Source: Phycisphaerales bacterium
Lineage (GTDB): Bacteria > Planctomycetota > Phycisphaerae > Phycisphaerales > UBA1924
Assembly (NCBI GenBank): GCA_026982335.1
Contig: JALSHH010000016.1
Span: 18,740-82,739, forward strand
DNA length: 64,000 bases
Direction: 5' to 3'
Shown here piece after piece: positions 55,329 through 63,874 of this stretch. Made by a program: the position numbers and the translations under genes. The stretch's first letter is position 1; each line of letters starts with the position of its first letter. The notes under the pieces were generated by a model, which searched no databases, had not been told where the DNA came from, and worked only from the letters and a program-made list of their open reading frames with translations.

Positions 55329-55580
55329 TCAGAGCGGATCTTTGGAAACATCCGGGCCTGCGCTGTGAGGCGGAGGAACATTGCCAGGATCCTCGGCGAC
55401 TCGGTGATTGAGTTCGCTCAACCGAGCTTCAAGCTGGGTGAATCGACGCGAGAGAACAAGCATCATCTGATTGATCTGGGCAACTTCGTCGGAGAGAATC
55501 TCGATTTGCCGGCCGGAAAATCCGATGGCTTCTTCAAGACTCTTGATGCGATTGTCCTGATTCTGGTGGTTAGAACTCAT
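55329..55580 (-). CDS. slyX: SlyX-like coiled-coil protein
   Basis: 83 residues. One long coiled coil (NRIKSLEEAIGFSGRQIEILSDEVAQINQMMLVLSRRFTQLEARLSEL), then a Pro-rich C-terminus (EDPGNVPPPH), matching SlyX in size and heptad pattern. Function unknown. Confidence 0.75.
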   Translation of the reverse strand: MSSNHQNQDNRIKSLEEAIGFSGRQIEILSDEVAQINQMMLVLSRRFTQLEARLSELNHRVAEDPGNVPPPHSAGPDVSKDPL

Positions 55581-55662
55581 CGACGAAGTATATTCTATAC
55601 ACCCTCATACGAAGGCAAAAATGACGCTATTCTGATCAGTTCAAAGGGGTATTACACACACT

Positions 55663-56628
55663 TTATCCTGCTTTGGCTTGGGTCACTTGAATAGGTGAGC
55701 CGTCGATATGCGATGCTTTGACCACATTGCGTCCGGCTTGCTTGGCATCATAGAGATTCCGGTCGGCCATCTCAACCCATGCCGATGGAGTGCAGTTGAT
55801 TGGCGATCCTTCGTTGGCTCCGACTACTCCGGCCGAAAGCGTTACTGCGCGGTTTGGATGCCGAGCCCAAATTGTTGTTTCACAGCGTTCGCGGATGCGT
55901 TGGCAAAGGTTATACGCCTGTTCTGGATTGGTTTCGGGCATGATAAGCACGAACTCCTCACCACCATAGCGACAGGCAATGTCACTCGATCGCGATTCAT
56001 GCAAAATGATCTGTGCCACCCCGGCAATCACGGCATCACCTGCTGGATGCCCATAGGTATCGTTGATTGATTTGAAATGATCTAAGTCAATCATGGCGAT
56101 GGACATGGCGTGTCCGTGACGAACTGCGCGGTCGTATTCGCCATTGAGCCGTTCGTCGAAGCAGGCCCGGTTAAAGAGCCCGCTGAGCCCATCAATCTGT
56201 GCTTTTTGCGAGAGCATTTGGAGTAGAGTCGACATCTTCAATGATGATCGCACCCGAGCACGCAACTCGGTAAGTTCAAATGGTTTGGTCACAAAATCAA
56301 CAGCTCCGAGATCGAAAGCGGTCACCTTGTCCTGCGACGAGTTCATACCTGAGAGTACAATAATGGGAATGTCCCGCGTTCGTGGCTCGTCTTTGAGTGC
56401 CCGGAGTGTCTCGAACCCGTCCATCACAGGCATATCGAGATCAAGCAAAATTAACGCCGGATTTTCTTCGATGGCCCGTTCAAGACCGGCCTCGCCGTCA
56501 TGTTCGCCGATCAAAGAAATCGATTCGGATCTCAACCGGGCATCGAGAAGCCGATGGACAAACTGCGAGTCATCGATCAGAAGCACCACCGGTGTTGCAT
56601 CGAGTTGGGTCAGATTCACATCAGGCAT
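55663..56628 (-). CDS. Response regulator with diguanylate cyclase domain
   Basis: Makes cyclic di-GMP when phosphorylated (inferred). Residues 12-130 are a receiver domain: acidic pair LLIDDSQ, phospho-acceptor Asp63 in ILLDLDMPVMDG and Lys in DFVTKPFE. Residues 140-310 are a GGDEF domain with GGEEF in CRYGGEEFVLIMPE and an I-site RxxD (RSSD) five residues ahead, so product inhibition is likely. The domain order is that of the PleD/WspR type, without a second receiver. 321 residues. An Hpt gene lies 60 bases upstream, suggesting a phosphorelay. Confidence 0.94.
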   Translation of the reverse strand: MPDVNLTQLDATPVVLLIDDSQFVHRLLDARLRSESISLIGEHDGEAGLERAIEENPALILLDLDMPVMDGFETLRALKDEPRTRDIPIIVLSGMNSSQDKVTAFDLGAVDFVTKPFELTELRARVRSSLKMSTLLQMLSQKAQIDGLSGLFNRACFDERLNGEYDRAVRHGHAMSIAMIDLDHFKSINDTYGHPAGDAVIAGVAQIILHESRSSDIACRYGGEEFVLIMPETNPEQAYNLCQRIRERCETTIWARHPNRAVTLSAGVVGANEGSPINCTPSAWVEMADRNLYDAKQAGRNVVKASHIDGSPIQVTQAKAG

Positions 56629-56688
56629 ACTTGATATGGGGCTCTTGCAAAATAAATACTGTTCACATCCACAGGTTTCAGGTGCAGG

Positions 56689-57021
56689 TTACGACTTGGG
56701 AGTTATGTATGATTGACACAGCGAGAGCAGACTCTCGACTTCTTCTTGGACGCTTTTCATGCTTGCAACGGTACCATCGAGCTCCCTGATACTTCCTTCG
56801 AGCTGATCAGCAGCCGATCCGATGGCCGGAAATCCGAATCCCGGCGCTGCCCCTTTAAGCTGGTGCGCAATTCGCCCGAGTTCTTTGATGTCCTCGCCGG
56901 TCAGAGCCGAGGCTATCGCAGAAACCTTTTCTGGAAGTTCACCAAGAAAATATTCGATTAACTCGGCATCTTCCGGGTCGTTGACATCGAGACTAAATGC
57001 GTTTGGATCTGGTGCGTTCAT
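56689..57021 (-). CDS. Hpt-domain phosphotransfer protein
   Basis: A histidine phosphotransfer protein of 110 residues: a four-helix bundle with the phospho-histidine His53 in RIAHQLKGAAPGFGF. The start ATG 57021 follows GGAG by seven bases; the upstream frame to 57135 is not family-like. Likely passes phosphate to the receiver of the neighbouring diguanylate cyclase. Confidence 0.9.
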   Translation of the reverse strand: MNAPDPNAFSLDVNDPEDAELIEYFLGELPEKVSAIASALTGEDIKELGRIAHQLKGAAPGFGFPAIGSAADQLEGSIRELDGTVASMKSVQEEVESLLSLCQSYITPKS

Positions 57022-57229
57022 CGGAAATCTCCAGCATCGTTCATCGGACTGAAAAGCCTCTCGGTTTACACTGGGTGAAGATTCGTACCTATGAAACAGG
57101 AACTCCGCCGAGGTATCTCCTTCTTTGCCCTCCAATGGGCCAAAACGGGGATTCAGTGCTGTTCTCTATGTTTATCGGAACTTTTTTATGGGCCCCATTG
57201 CACACAAAATGGTGTGCCAACAATAGGAG

Positions 57230-57946
57230 ATGCCTATCTACCCCCCTATTGAGCGTGCATCTGATCCGATCGATCTGAGTATAATTGCCCAGTCAGCATC
57301 AGTCCGCATCTTCTTTGGAGGGACTTTTTCTCCCCCACACCTTGGACACACCCGGCTTCCTGAATATCTTCCCGGGATCCTTGGGCATGGAGTACACACC
57401 ATTTATGTTCCAGCAAGTCGATCTCCATTGAAAAGCTCACAACCTATCGCCAAACACCATCGTCTGAACATGCTCAAATTGGCCCTGCAAAATCAGCAGG
57501 GCTGGGAAATCTGGGAGCAAGAACTTCAAGATGCGTCGATGAATCCAAATCAGCCAAGCTATTGGGCAGATACTTGGGCAATCGTCCAACGCATGGAATT
57601 GCCCGGCATCAACAAGTTCCTCATCGGTGCCGACCAGGCCTTATCCATGCATCGCTGGCGACGATACCTCGAATTCTGGAAGGATGCATTTGTCATGTTG
57701 CGTGAAGGATTTGATTCAGCGGATGTGCTAATCAACGCCTTAATGAAACACAATGTTTGGTCAAATCGGGATATCGAGCACTGGCGAGGACAAATCCTTG
57801 TTCTTCCAATGATTCGTGCATCTTCAACTGACATTCGCACAGCACTACACGATCACGCACAGCGTACCAACCCAATTGATGGACTCGCCCCTCAAGTACA
57901 GGCATATATCCTTGAACATAACTTGTATAAACAAGAACAAGGCTGA
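57230..57946 (+). CDS. nadD: Nicotinate-nucleotide adenylyltransferase
   Basis: Adenylates nicotinate mononucleotide to deamido-NAD, a late step of NAD synthesis. GGTFSPPHLGH (about 30-40) is the nucleotide-binding motif and RASSTDIR near 203 the ISSTxIR motif. The first about 25 residues before the motif are longer than usual, so the real start may be inside. 238 residues. Divergent from the Hpt gene. Confidence 0.9.
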   Translation: MPIYPPIERASDPIDLSIIAQSASVRIFFGGTFSPPHLGHTRLPEYLPGILGHGVHTIYVPASRSPLKSSQPIAKHHRLNMLKLALQNQQGWEIWEQELQDASMNPNQPSYWADTWAIVQRMELPGINKFLIGADQALSMHRWRRYLEFWKDAFVMLREGFDSADVLINALMKHNVWSNRDIEHWRGQILVLPMIRASSTDIRTALHDHAQRTNPIDGLAPQVQAYILEHNLYKQEQG

Positions 57947-58001
57947 CAAAAAACTGACACATGAGATCCAATGAAGTCTCTAACCAATCAGCGACTCCGT
58001 C

Positions 58002-58637
58002 ATGATTTCACTCGAAATCAAGCAGCATTGCAAGAGTTCCACGCTTGGTCGCTTAAAATCATTCTTTCGAAGATCAAATCCTCTTGATTCAAGCCATCTG
58101 ACCCGAATCAGCGCGCAGCCATCGCGCACATTACACCTTCTTTGGCACAGGATCCACGCCGATTGCCTTCGCCTGCTCATTCAAAAACACACTCCGCTTG
58201 AGATTACACACCATGAGCATGTAGCCTTTGTGGTATCGCATTCGGTGGATCTTGATATCAAGTCGGCATCGTCGGACTACATCCAACTCTACGACGGCAA
58301 CAAGGAAACACTGGTGGCCTCACTGGATCGTATCCAAAAGACCGCCTGTACCATCATCGAAGCCATCAATGACCATGACGGCAACGATGGGTCTTCTCAG
58401 AGCCGCAATGACAACACGCCCAAGCCGCCGGTGACACCTGTTGCCAGTGATGTTCAGGTTGCCAAGCCAGAGATCGAAGTCCATGAGCTTGAACCCGATC
58501 GTTTTGCACTAGGCGAGTTCTGCTACCAAAAAGAAAGAACCGTCGGGGAGGGAGATATTGCATTATCATACAGTGCCGACAAAATCGCTGAATCAGACAC
58601 CGTGTGTTCGCCCTTCACTTGGAAAGGACGGCAATGA
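58002..58637 (+). CDS. Hypothetical protein beside the relaxase region
   Basis: Open frame of 211 codons. The first 70 residues are basic and unlike a typical protein start; the second half (from DYIQLYDGNKETLVASLDRIQKTACTIIEAINDHDG) is more plausible, and a shorter protein beginning inside is possible. No domain recognised. Convergent with the gene at 58947. Confidence 0.4.
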   Translation: MISLEIKQHCKSSTLGRLKSFFRRSNPLDSSHLTRISAQPSRTLHLLWHRIHADCLRLLIQKHTPLEITHHEHVAFVVSHSVDLDIKSASSDYIQLYDGNKETLVASLDRIQKTACTIIEAINDHDGNDGSSQSRNDNTPKPPVTPVASDVQVAKPEIEVHELEPDRFALGEFCYQKERTVGEGDIALSYSADKIAESDTVCSPFTWKGRQ

Positions 58638-58640
58638 ATC

Positions 58641-58946
58641 ATGACCAGTGGCAGAGGAGATCGCATTCAAGCCTATCGACTGGTGCATCCAGATGCTTTC
58701 CCACGCACGCCAACAACCTACGCCAAGAAGACACATGCTGGCTGTGGTGAAGCCGCCCGTCATGATCCCAATGGGTTTTACGACGGTATGACCGTCACAC
58801 GCGGCAAGCAGGCCTTCATCCTCTGTGGCCCACCTGTCAAACTCAGGCCTGGCAAATCAGCACAGACTTCCATGTTTGATGATGCTTCATCGGAAGCAGG
58901 ATCGGCACAGGCAGCTTTGATCGAATCACGACAACTGGTGCGATGA
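58641..58946 (+). CDS. Hypothetical protein
   Basis: 101 residues, starting 3 bases after the preceding frame ends. Basic N-terminus (GRGDRIQAYRLVHPDAF), then GFYDGMTVTRGKQAFILCGPPVKLRPGKSAQ, and an Ala/Ser-rich end. No domain recognised; its position suggests it belongs to the mobile region. Confidence 0.45.
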   Translation: MTSGRGDRIQAYRLVHPDAFPRTPTTYAKKTHAGCGEAARHDPNGFYDGMTVTRGKQAFILCGPPVKLRPGKSAQTSMFDDASSEAGSAQAALIESRQLVR

Positions 58947-59309
58947 TTACCGTTCGTTGCCGGAGTCCTCAACTTGGATTCCGGTGATGACCGGCTCGGT
59001 CGGTCTCATGGTGCTGGTAAATGATCGGCCATCATGGGTGATCTTGATGGAACGAACGCGGTGCTGGATCAATGCCCGATAGAGTGGCTCCAAGCACACC
59101 CCTTCCACAATCACCTTGCCCGGCACAAACTCGATGATGATCCGCGTGCGGTTCATCCGTACTTTGCTCAGCAGCGAATACGAATAGGCCACCTGTTCGT
59201 CGCTCTGCAAATGCACATCGAGCATGATTGCCCGACTGGCCTCTTTGGACTTGGGCGACTTCTTCACCGTTGGACTCAGGTATTGTGCTAAACCATTTGT
59301 CTCAGCCAT
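58947..59309 (-). CDS. Hypothetical protein in operon with the relaxase gene
   Basis: 120 residues. It starts inside the end of the relaxase gene (eight-base overlap). Visible strand/helix alternation: ASRAIMLDVHLQSDEQVAYSYSLLSKVRMNRTRIIIEFVPGKVIVEGVCLEPLYRALIQHRV. No domain recognised. The tight coupling suggests a transfer-related job. Confidence 0.65.
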   Translation of the reverse strand: MAETNGLAQYLSPTVKKSPKSKEASRAIMLDVHLQSDEQVAYSYSLLSKVRMNRTRIIIEFVPGKVIVEGVCLEPLYRALIQHRVRSIKITHDGRSFTSTMRPTEPVITGIQVEDSGNER

Positions 59310-62172
59310 CGCGTTCCATGCTCCAATCTCGATCTATATCCCGATTTCTATCCCTGTTCCGATCCACACCGTGTTCGCGTGATTGCTCACGCCATGCTTG
59401 TCGATCGACTTTGCTTTGCTCGTGTGCTTGAAGCCTCCGAACAGTCTCTCCTTTTGTGGCCTCCCTGCTGGCTTCTTTCGACATATCCTTGGCCCGCTCT
59501 AACGGCTGCTTGTTCACTGGCTTGTGATCCATCGCCTGCATGGCACTGACTCTTGATGCGTCCTTCTGTACCCACTCGCGGAGTCGGTCTTTATCGTCGG
59601 TGACGATCAGCACGCCATCACGGCCTCTTGTCACCGAGGTGTAAAACTGTTGACCGCTACTAGCTCCCGAAGACATCGCCGATTGTGCGATAATCACCAG
59701 ACCAGAAGTCGCACCCTCAGCCGCGTGACTGGTGACACAATACCCATAATTGATATGGCCAAAATCCTTGTCGATTTTCCAGCCGTTTTCAAGGTGCATG
59801 GTGCCGTCACGCCCAACGCGATCGAGTGTGTAGTTGCTGCCATTCAAGACTTTGTGCTTCTTGTCCTGGGTACTGCCGTTCTTGGTGAAGCGGACCTGAT
59901 CGCCCTTGACCAATCCGATTTTCTTCTGCTCATAGACCTCGATCCGCTTGGGATGATCCAATGGAACGGTAAACGACACACCATCACGCTGACGCTTGGC
60001 CTTGACCCGTTCGTCGTTGGCATGGGTGACCTCGGCACGGTCGCCCCTTCTGGTGCCACCCTTCACACTTTGTGAAAACTCGATAATGTCGCCAGTACGG
60101 TACATGGCCGCATCGGTTTTCTGTGGACCGGTCAGTTGTCTTGGTTGCAGCTTGGTGACCTTCTTCTCACGAGTGCCGATCTTCTCGTTGTCCTTGAGTG
60201 ATTGGCGGATGTATTTCGTGACCTCGTTGCCCTCGGCATGGGTGGGCGAGATCACCATCGCATCTCGACCTTGCTTTACTGATTCGAGATACACACCGGC
60301 CAGATATTTCGCCCGCTCGTTGGATTGCTCGCCTGTCCAGATATGATCCTGAATCTCCTTGATCGATCCCATCTTCTCCAGTTGTGCGAATCCGTGCATG
60401 ATCTTGCCGTCTGACAACAAACTGCACGCCTCTCGGTATTGCTCGCAGCGTTGCCTGCGGATGGTGCGGACTTCTGCCGGGGTCACATGCCCAAAGGTCT
60501 CGATGATCTTCATGGCATCGCCGCGCTGCACGGCGTGATGCTGGGCGGTATCGCCAGTGAGCAGCACCCTGCATTCGAGCTTCTGGGCAAGCTTGAGAAT
60601 CTTGTCCAAGTCAGGCACGCCCACTTGTCCAGCTTCATCGACCCACAACACACCACCTTTGATCCGTTTCTGCAAACTTTCATCATGGAGCCACTTGGCC
60701 ACGGTGACGGCATCCTTGAATCCATCCTTCCGCAGCACCTCATCGGTGATCTTCGCACCGATGGCCACGGGCTGTATTTTGATCCCTTTGGATTCCAACG
60801 CACCGACCACCTCATGCATCAGCTTGGTCTTGCCCACGCCGGCACGCCCGCGAATCATCGCCAGCATATCGGTGGAACCGAGCACATGCTCGACGGCGAT
60901 GCGTTGTTCGACAGAGAGTTGTTGATCGACGATCTGGTGCCCAGAGGCCAACGGCATGTATTTGTTGTTGCCATCATGAATCATGGCCAGCATATCTTGC
61001 TCTTGTTGGTAGACCTCCGGGGTCACCAGCAATGGTTCGCCCTCCCATGAACCCTGATGGAGTTCGCCCGCCTCGATCATCTTGTCAATCCTGCGTTCGA
61101 CATCCACTGGCAGCACGCCGCCGGTGGTCAGGGTCAGGGTCTCGGCTATGAGATCACGATTCCGAACAGCAGACCGCCGAGTCATGATGTGATCCAGTGC
61201 CGCTTGCAATGCCTGATCCAGTTGTTGCTCAGGGTCATCAACCTGGATGCCAACAATCTGGGCACGATCAATCACCGTGCCCATTTGCTTGAGATCATCA
61301 CCGCCAGCCTGGGCACGCCACCGTGAGCGGAGTTGATCCATGGACAGATCGTCCATCTTGTTCTCTCTGGTGTGTGCCCCAAGGTCGGCCTTTTTCACCG
61401 GGTCTTTGATCCCCCGATCCTTGGCCAGTTGCTCAATCTCTTCAGTGCGGCGGCTAAAGGCCTTAATCATTCGCTCAGGAACACCGGCAATCTCCCAGCC
61501 CTTACCCCGGCGTTCGACCTTGTAGCCAAGTTCGGCCACCTTGGTTTTGAGCCGTGCATGAAACACCGCCTGGAAATACGGAGCATCTCGCATCAAAAAT
61601 CCCAGATCCGCCGCCTTATATTGCTGCTCCACCTCATCCCAAGTGGCATTGAACGCGATGTTGTGTGAATGCAGATGCGGATCGGGCGAGCCGCCCACAG
61701 GCCTTGCAGTAAAGTGTACAAACTCGGCCCAGACAATGTTGCCCGTCTGCCGGGTGGTATCCGCCCCGCCCTTGCGAACGCGGGTGTGTACATCTTGTTC
61801 CATCTCCTGCATGGTCTCACGCACCGCCTCACGGAAACTATCAACGATGCGGTCATCTCCGCCAAGCTCCACTGCCAACGACACGCTCTTGGGCACATGG
61901 AAATTGATGTCATACCCCACCCGTCGATTGGGGACCATCTTCTGGGTGAGCCGGTTCCCCGTCACGGGGTGCAGATTCTGGCAGAGTCGGTCGAAGGCAG
62001 CCTTGCCCACATCGCCGTGGATATCGAGCCGCTGGGCAAGTTGCCCGCCCCAACTCCCGACGCATTCTTGTTCAAGTGATCGTGCGTGTGCGTAGTACTC
62101 ACCGGGGCTCAGGGCACGACGGAAGTAATCCATCGCTTGCTGAGCGGATGAGATCATGTTCATCCGAAGCAT
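59302..62172 (-). CDS. MobF/TrwC-type conjugative relaxase with helicase domain
   Basis: Nicks the transfer origin and unwinds DNA for conjugative transfer. 956 residues. The relaxase part (about 1-300) has catalytic tyrosines Tyr26/Tyr27 in GEYYAHARS and the HxHxH metal site at 166-170 (DPHLHSHN). The superfamily I helicase follows with Walker A GRAGVGKT (442-449), Walker B VLWVDEAGQV, and SHAAEGATS in the last motif. The tail is a charged Arg/Asp repeat (RNRDRNRDIDRDW). An ATG at the start follows AGGA. No coupling protein or type IV secretion gene is in the window, so the element may be mobilised only. Confidence 0.95.
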   Translation of the reverse strand: MLRMNMISSAQQAMDYFRRALSPGEYYAHARSLEQECVGSWGGQLAQRLDIHGDVGKAAFDRLCQNLHPVTGNRLTQKMVPNRRVGYDINFHVPKSVSLAVELGGDDRIVDSFREAVRETMQEMEQDVHTRVRKGGADTTRQTGNIVWAEFVHFTARPVGGSPDPHLHSHNIAFNATWDEVEQQYKAADLGFLMRDAPYFQAVFHARLKTKVAELGYKVERRGKGWEIAGVPERMIKAFSRRTEEIEQLAKDRGIKDPVKKADLGAHTRENKMDDLSMDQLRSRWRAQAGGDDLKQMGTVIDRAQIVGIQVDDPEQQLDQALQAALDHIMTRRSAVRNRDLIAETLTLTTGGVLPVDVERRIDKMIEAGELHQGSWEGEPLLVTPEVYQQEQDMLAMIHDGNNKYMPLASGHQIVDQQLSVEQRIAVEHVLGSTDMLAMIRGRAGVGKTKLMHEVVGALESKGIKIQPVAIGAKITDEVLRKDGFKDAVTVAKWLHDESLQKRIKGGVLWVDEAGQVGVPDLDKILKLAQKLECRVLLTGDTAQHHAVQRGDAMKIIETFGHVTPAEVRTIRRQRCEQYREACSLLSDGKIMHGFAQLEKMGSIKEIQDHIWTGEQSNERAKYLAGVYLESVKQGRDAMVISPTHAEGNEVTKYIRQSLKDNEKIGTREKKVTKLQPRQLTGPQKTDAAMYRTGDIIEFSQSVKGGTRRGDRAEVTHANDERVKAKRQRDGVSFTVPLDHPKRIEVYEQKKIGLVKGDQVRFTKNGSTQDKKHKVLNGSNYTLDRVGRDGTMHLENGWKIDKDFGHINYGYCVTSHAAEGATSGLVIIAQSAMSSGASSGQQFYTSVTRGRDGVLIVTDDKDRLREWVQKDASRVSAMQAMDHKPVNKQPLERAKDMSKEASREATKGETVRRLQAHEQSKVDRQAWREQSREHGVDRNRDRNRDIDRDWSMERDG

Positions 62173-62935
62173 AATCGAAGTTCCTCATAGGTTGGTTGTA
62201 GTGATCCCAGTAGACAGAATTGTAAAAGTGAAAATGTGATTTGTAGTTCACTGAATCATCCGCACATATACGGCGTGAATCAAGGAGGTGTTGCCAAGAT
62301 ACTGGGGTGAGGTCCAGCACATTCTCCGCTTGTATGGAAGCGTGAAACCATCAAAGTGTGTGGAAGAGTTTCGCAAGATTCTCCGCTGCACAGATGCAGA
62401 TGGGCGAGATGAGTTCCCACACATTCTCCGTATGATCATTGCATTCGATCGTGTGACTGGGCGTACTGAGTTCCCGCATGTTCTCCGCACCAATGAGTAT
62501 GACTGATCGATTTGAGTTCCCCGACATTCTCCGTATGCGGTACTACTCGAATACCAGAAGAGTTCCTCAATATTCTCCGCAGTCATGCCGATCGTGATTC
62601 CGGTGTGACCGCTGGCAACATCCTGTCAACACACCCTGTCAACACTGGGGACAGATCACCCCCCTTGTTGCCACCCACCTGTCAACAGCCAAATGAGTTC
62701 CGCGACTTTCGCTGCGGGGGCATAAAAACCACGCATAGACAGATCAGTATTGAGTCCCCACACACTCGACGAAGATGAAGAAGCAGATTCAGTATCCATT
62801 CCAGAGATGATTGAAGAATGAGTCCCTCTATATTCTCAGCAAAGAAAGATTAAAGCGTACAGACATCTCCCCGTCAGGAGCTGATGGAAAACAGCCAGAG
62901 CCATTGACTCACATGCGTTTGGGCTGGTTGCCCGT
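62173..62935. other. Non-coding region between relaxase and toxin-antitoxin genes
   Basis: Apart from the repeat array it holds three copies of CCTGTCAACA (62622-62640 and near 62679), whose reverse complement includes TTGACA, a possible -35 or a binding site. A few short open frames exist on both strands, one on the minus strand with repeated RRMCGNS-like peptides that merely mirror the DNA repeats. I see no gene I can support. Confidence 0.6.
62309..62840. repeat. Array of degenerate 21-base direct repeats upstream of the relaxase
   Basis: Nine copies of a unit close to GAGTTCCCNCACATTCTCCG start at 62309, 62366, 62411, 62468, 62514, 62560, 62695, 62752 and 62820; the first six are well conserved and the last three degenerate. 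Start-to-start distances are 57, 45, 57, 46, 46, 135, 57, 68: mostly in steps of about 11 bases. They lie in a 760-base region without a convincing gene. Position beside the relaxase fits an origin of transfer or replication with iterons. Within 62309-62488 the units share a reading frame, but this is lost later. Confidence 0.75.
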
Positions 62936-63355
62936 TTACTCTTCCCAAGGATTGAACAGCCGCACACCCGCTGCCTCAAAGTGCGGCGTATTTCGGGTCA
63001 TCACCAAGAGATCATGTCGCAACGCAGTAGCTGCAATCAAACCATCCGCTGCCGGGATCGTTTGGCCGTTGCGCTGAGCCTCCGCAGTCAGGTCGCCCCA
63101 GATGCGAGCAACACGCAGATCAATCGGCAGAATCCGATCAGCATGATGATCTTCGATATTGCGTATCCATGTTTCAAGTTCAGATCGTCGGCTTCCTGCA
63201 TCGAGCTTGCCGATGCCTTTGACCACCTCGCCGATGGTGATAACGCTGAGAAAAAAATCCTGATCGTCGAGCGACATCAGATGATCACGCACTCGATTGC
63301 TGCCCTGTGTTCGCTGCGCTTCTGATAGCACGCAGGTATCAACCAAGGTTCTCAT
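62936..63355 (-). CDS. vapC: VapC-type PIN-domain toxin
   Basis: A PIN-domain RNase toxin of 139 residues. Acidic active-site residues are visible: Asp6 in MRTLVDTCVLSE, Glu43 in VITIGEVVKGI, Asp103 in IPAADGLIAATALRHDLLVMTRN. The four-base overlap with the upstream antitoxin start and the arrangement antitoxin first are standard. FitB-like subfamily. Target RNA unknown. Confidence 0.92.
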   Translation of the reverse strand: MRTLVDTCVLSEAQRTQGSNRVRDHLMSLDDQDFFLSVITIGEVVKGIGKLDAGSRRSELETWIRNIEDHHADRILPIDLRVARIWGDLTAEAQRNGQTIPAADGLIAATALRHDLLVMTRNTPHFEAAGVRLFNPWEE

Positions 63356-63591
63356 AGCTCGACATCCCGCATGGGTGATTGGTCACGATCAAGATCAACG
63401 CCATCCAAGCTTGGCCCATTGAGAATGGACTGTTTGAGGGTTGGCCGTTCACCGACAAGTTTCTGGTATTCGCGCTCGGACACCACCACAAAGGCATCGT
63501 TCCGACGCCGAATCCACTGTGGCCCTTCATCCATGGCTCGATTGACCAACTCGCTCAACCTGTTCTTCGCATCCGCAAGTTTCCATTCCAT
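63352..63591 (-). CDS. Phd/YefM-type antitoxin
   Basis: 79 residues beginning MEWKLADAKNRLSELVNRAMDEG, the N-terminal DNA-binding part of Phd/YefM antitoxins, with a C-terminal stretch that would wrap the toxin. ATG 63591 follows GGAGG by eight bases. It overlaps the toxin gene by four bases. The protein is expected to repress its own promoter at the palindromes upstream. Confidence 0.92.
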   Translation of the reverse strand: MEWKLADAKNRLSELVNRAMDEGPQWIRRRNDAFVVVSEREYQKLVGERPTLKQSILNGPSLDGVDLDRDQSPMRDVEL

Positions 63592-63639
63592 TTTCAAGCC
63601 TCCCTTTCATACCGCCAACATCGGCTAGATCACCTAGAC

Positions 63640-63668
63640 AGTATAACGAACCTTTGTGGAAATGTCAA
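63640..63668 (-). promoter_or_regulatory. Near-consensus promoter of the toxin-antitoxin operon
   Basis: TTGACA (63668-63663), 17 bases, then TATACT (63645-63640): five of six in the -10 and a perfect -35. Just downstream the palindrome CTAGATCACCTAG (63625-63637) could be an operator for the antitoxin. Confidence 0.9.
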
Positions 63669-63692
63669 TCAAACACACCGTCTGTTGTGATT

Positions 63693-63710
63693 GATAAATC
63701 GCTATTTATC
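63693..63710. promoter_or_regulatory. Inverted repeat, possible operator
   Basis: GATAAAT and ATTTATC around CGCT form a perfect 7-bp inverted repeat upstream of the toxin-antitoxin promoter, between it and the divergent ATPase fragment. Confidence 0.5.
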
Positions 63711-63808
63711 GATCACTGAGTAATATTTGAGGTTATTGGCCCCAATAATGTCAGGGCAATTCAAAATTGCATCTTGAAACACCCTTGGCTGTATGATACG
63801 CTTTGGGC

Positions 63809-63874
63809 ATGATTGAACGCCGCCTCGCACCGCATCTTCTTCAAGCCGCCCAGTCGTTTCCGGCTGTCACACTG
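63809..63874 (+). pseudogene. 5' fragment of an AAA/DUF4143-type ATPase gene
   Basis: The 22 codons from ATG 63809 read MIERRLAPHLLQAAQSFPAV then TL, the stereotyped start of the AAA_14/DUF4143 ATPase family, which would go on with TGPRQSGKTTL. The frame is cut at the left end of an IS3-family element and hits TGA at 63875. The remainder of the gene, if present, lies beyond the element and outside the window. Confidence 0.75.

Noticed and set aside
62248..62586. Minus-strand open frame of 112 codons with repeated RRMCGNS-like peptides
   Set aside because: The peptides just mirror the DNA repeats, the spacing is not a multiple of three over the whole array, and no ribosome binding site is seen.
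62309..62840. CRISPR array
   Set aside because: Units are degenerate and their spacing is 24-47 bases (one gap of 114), there are no cas genes, and the last three copies are barely recognisable.
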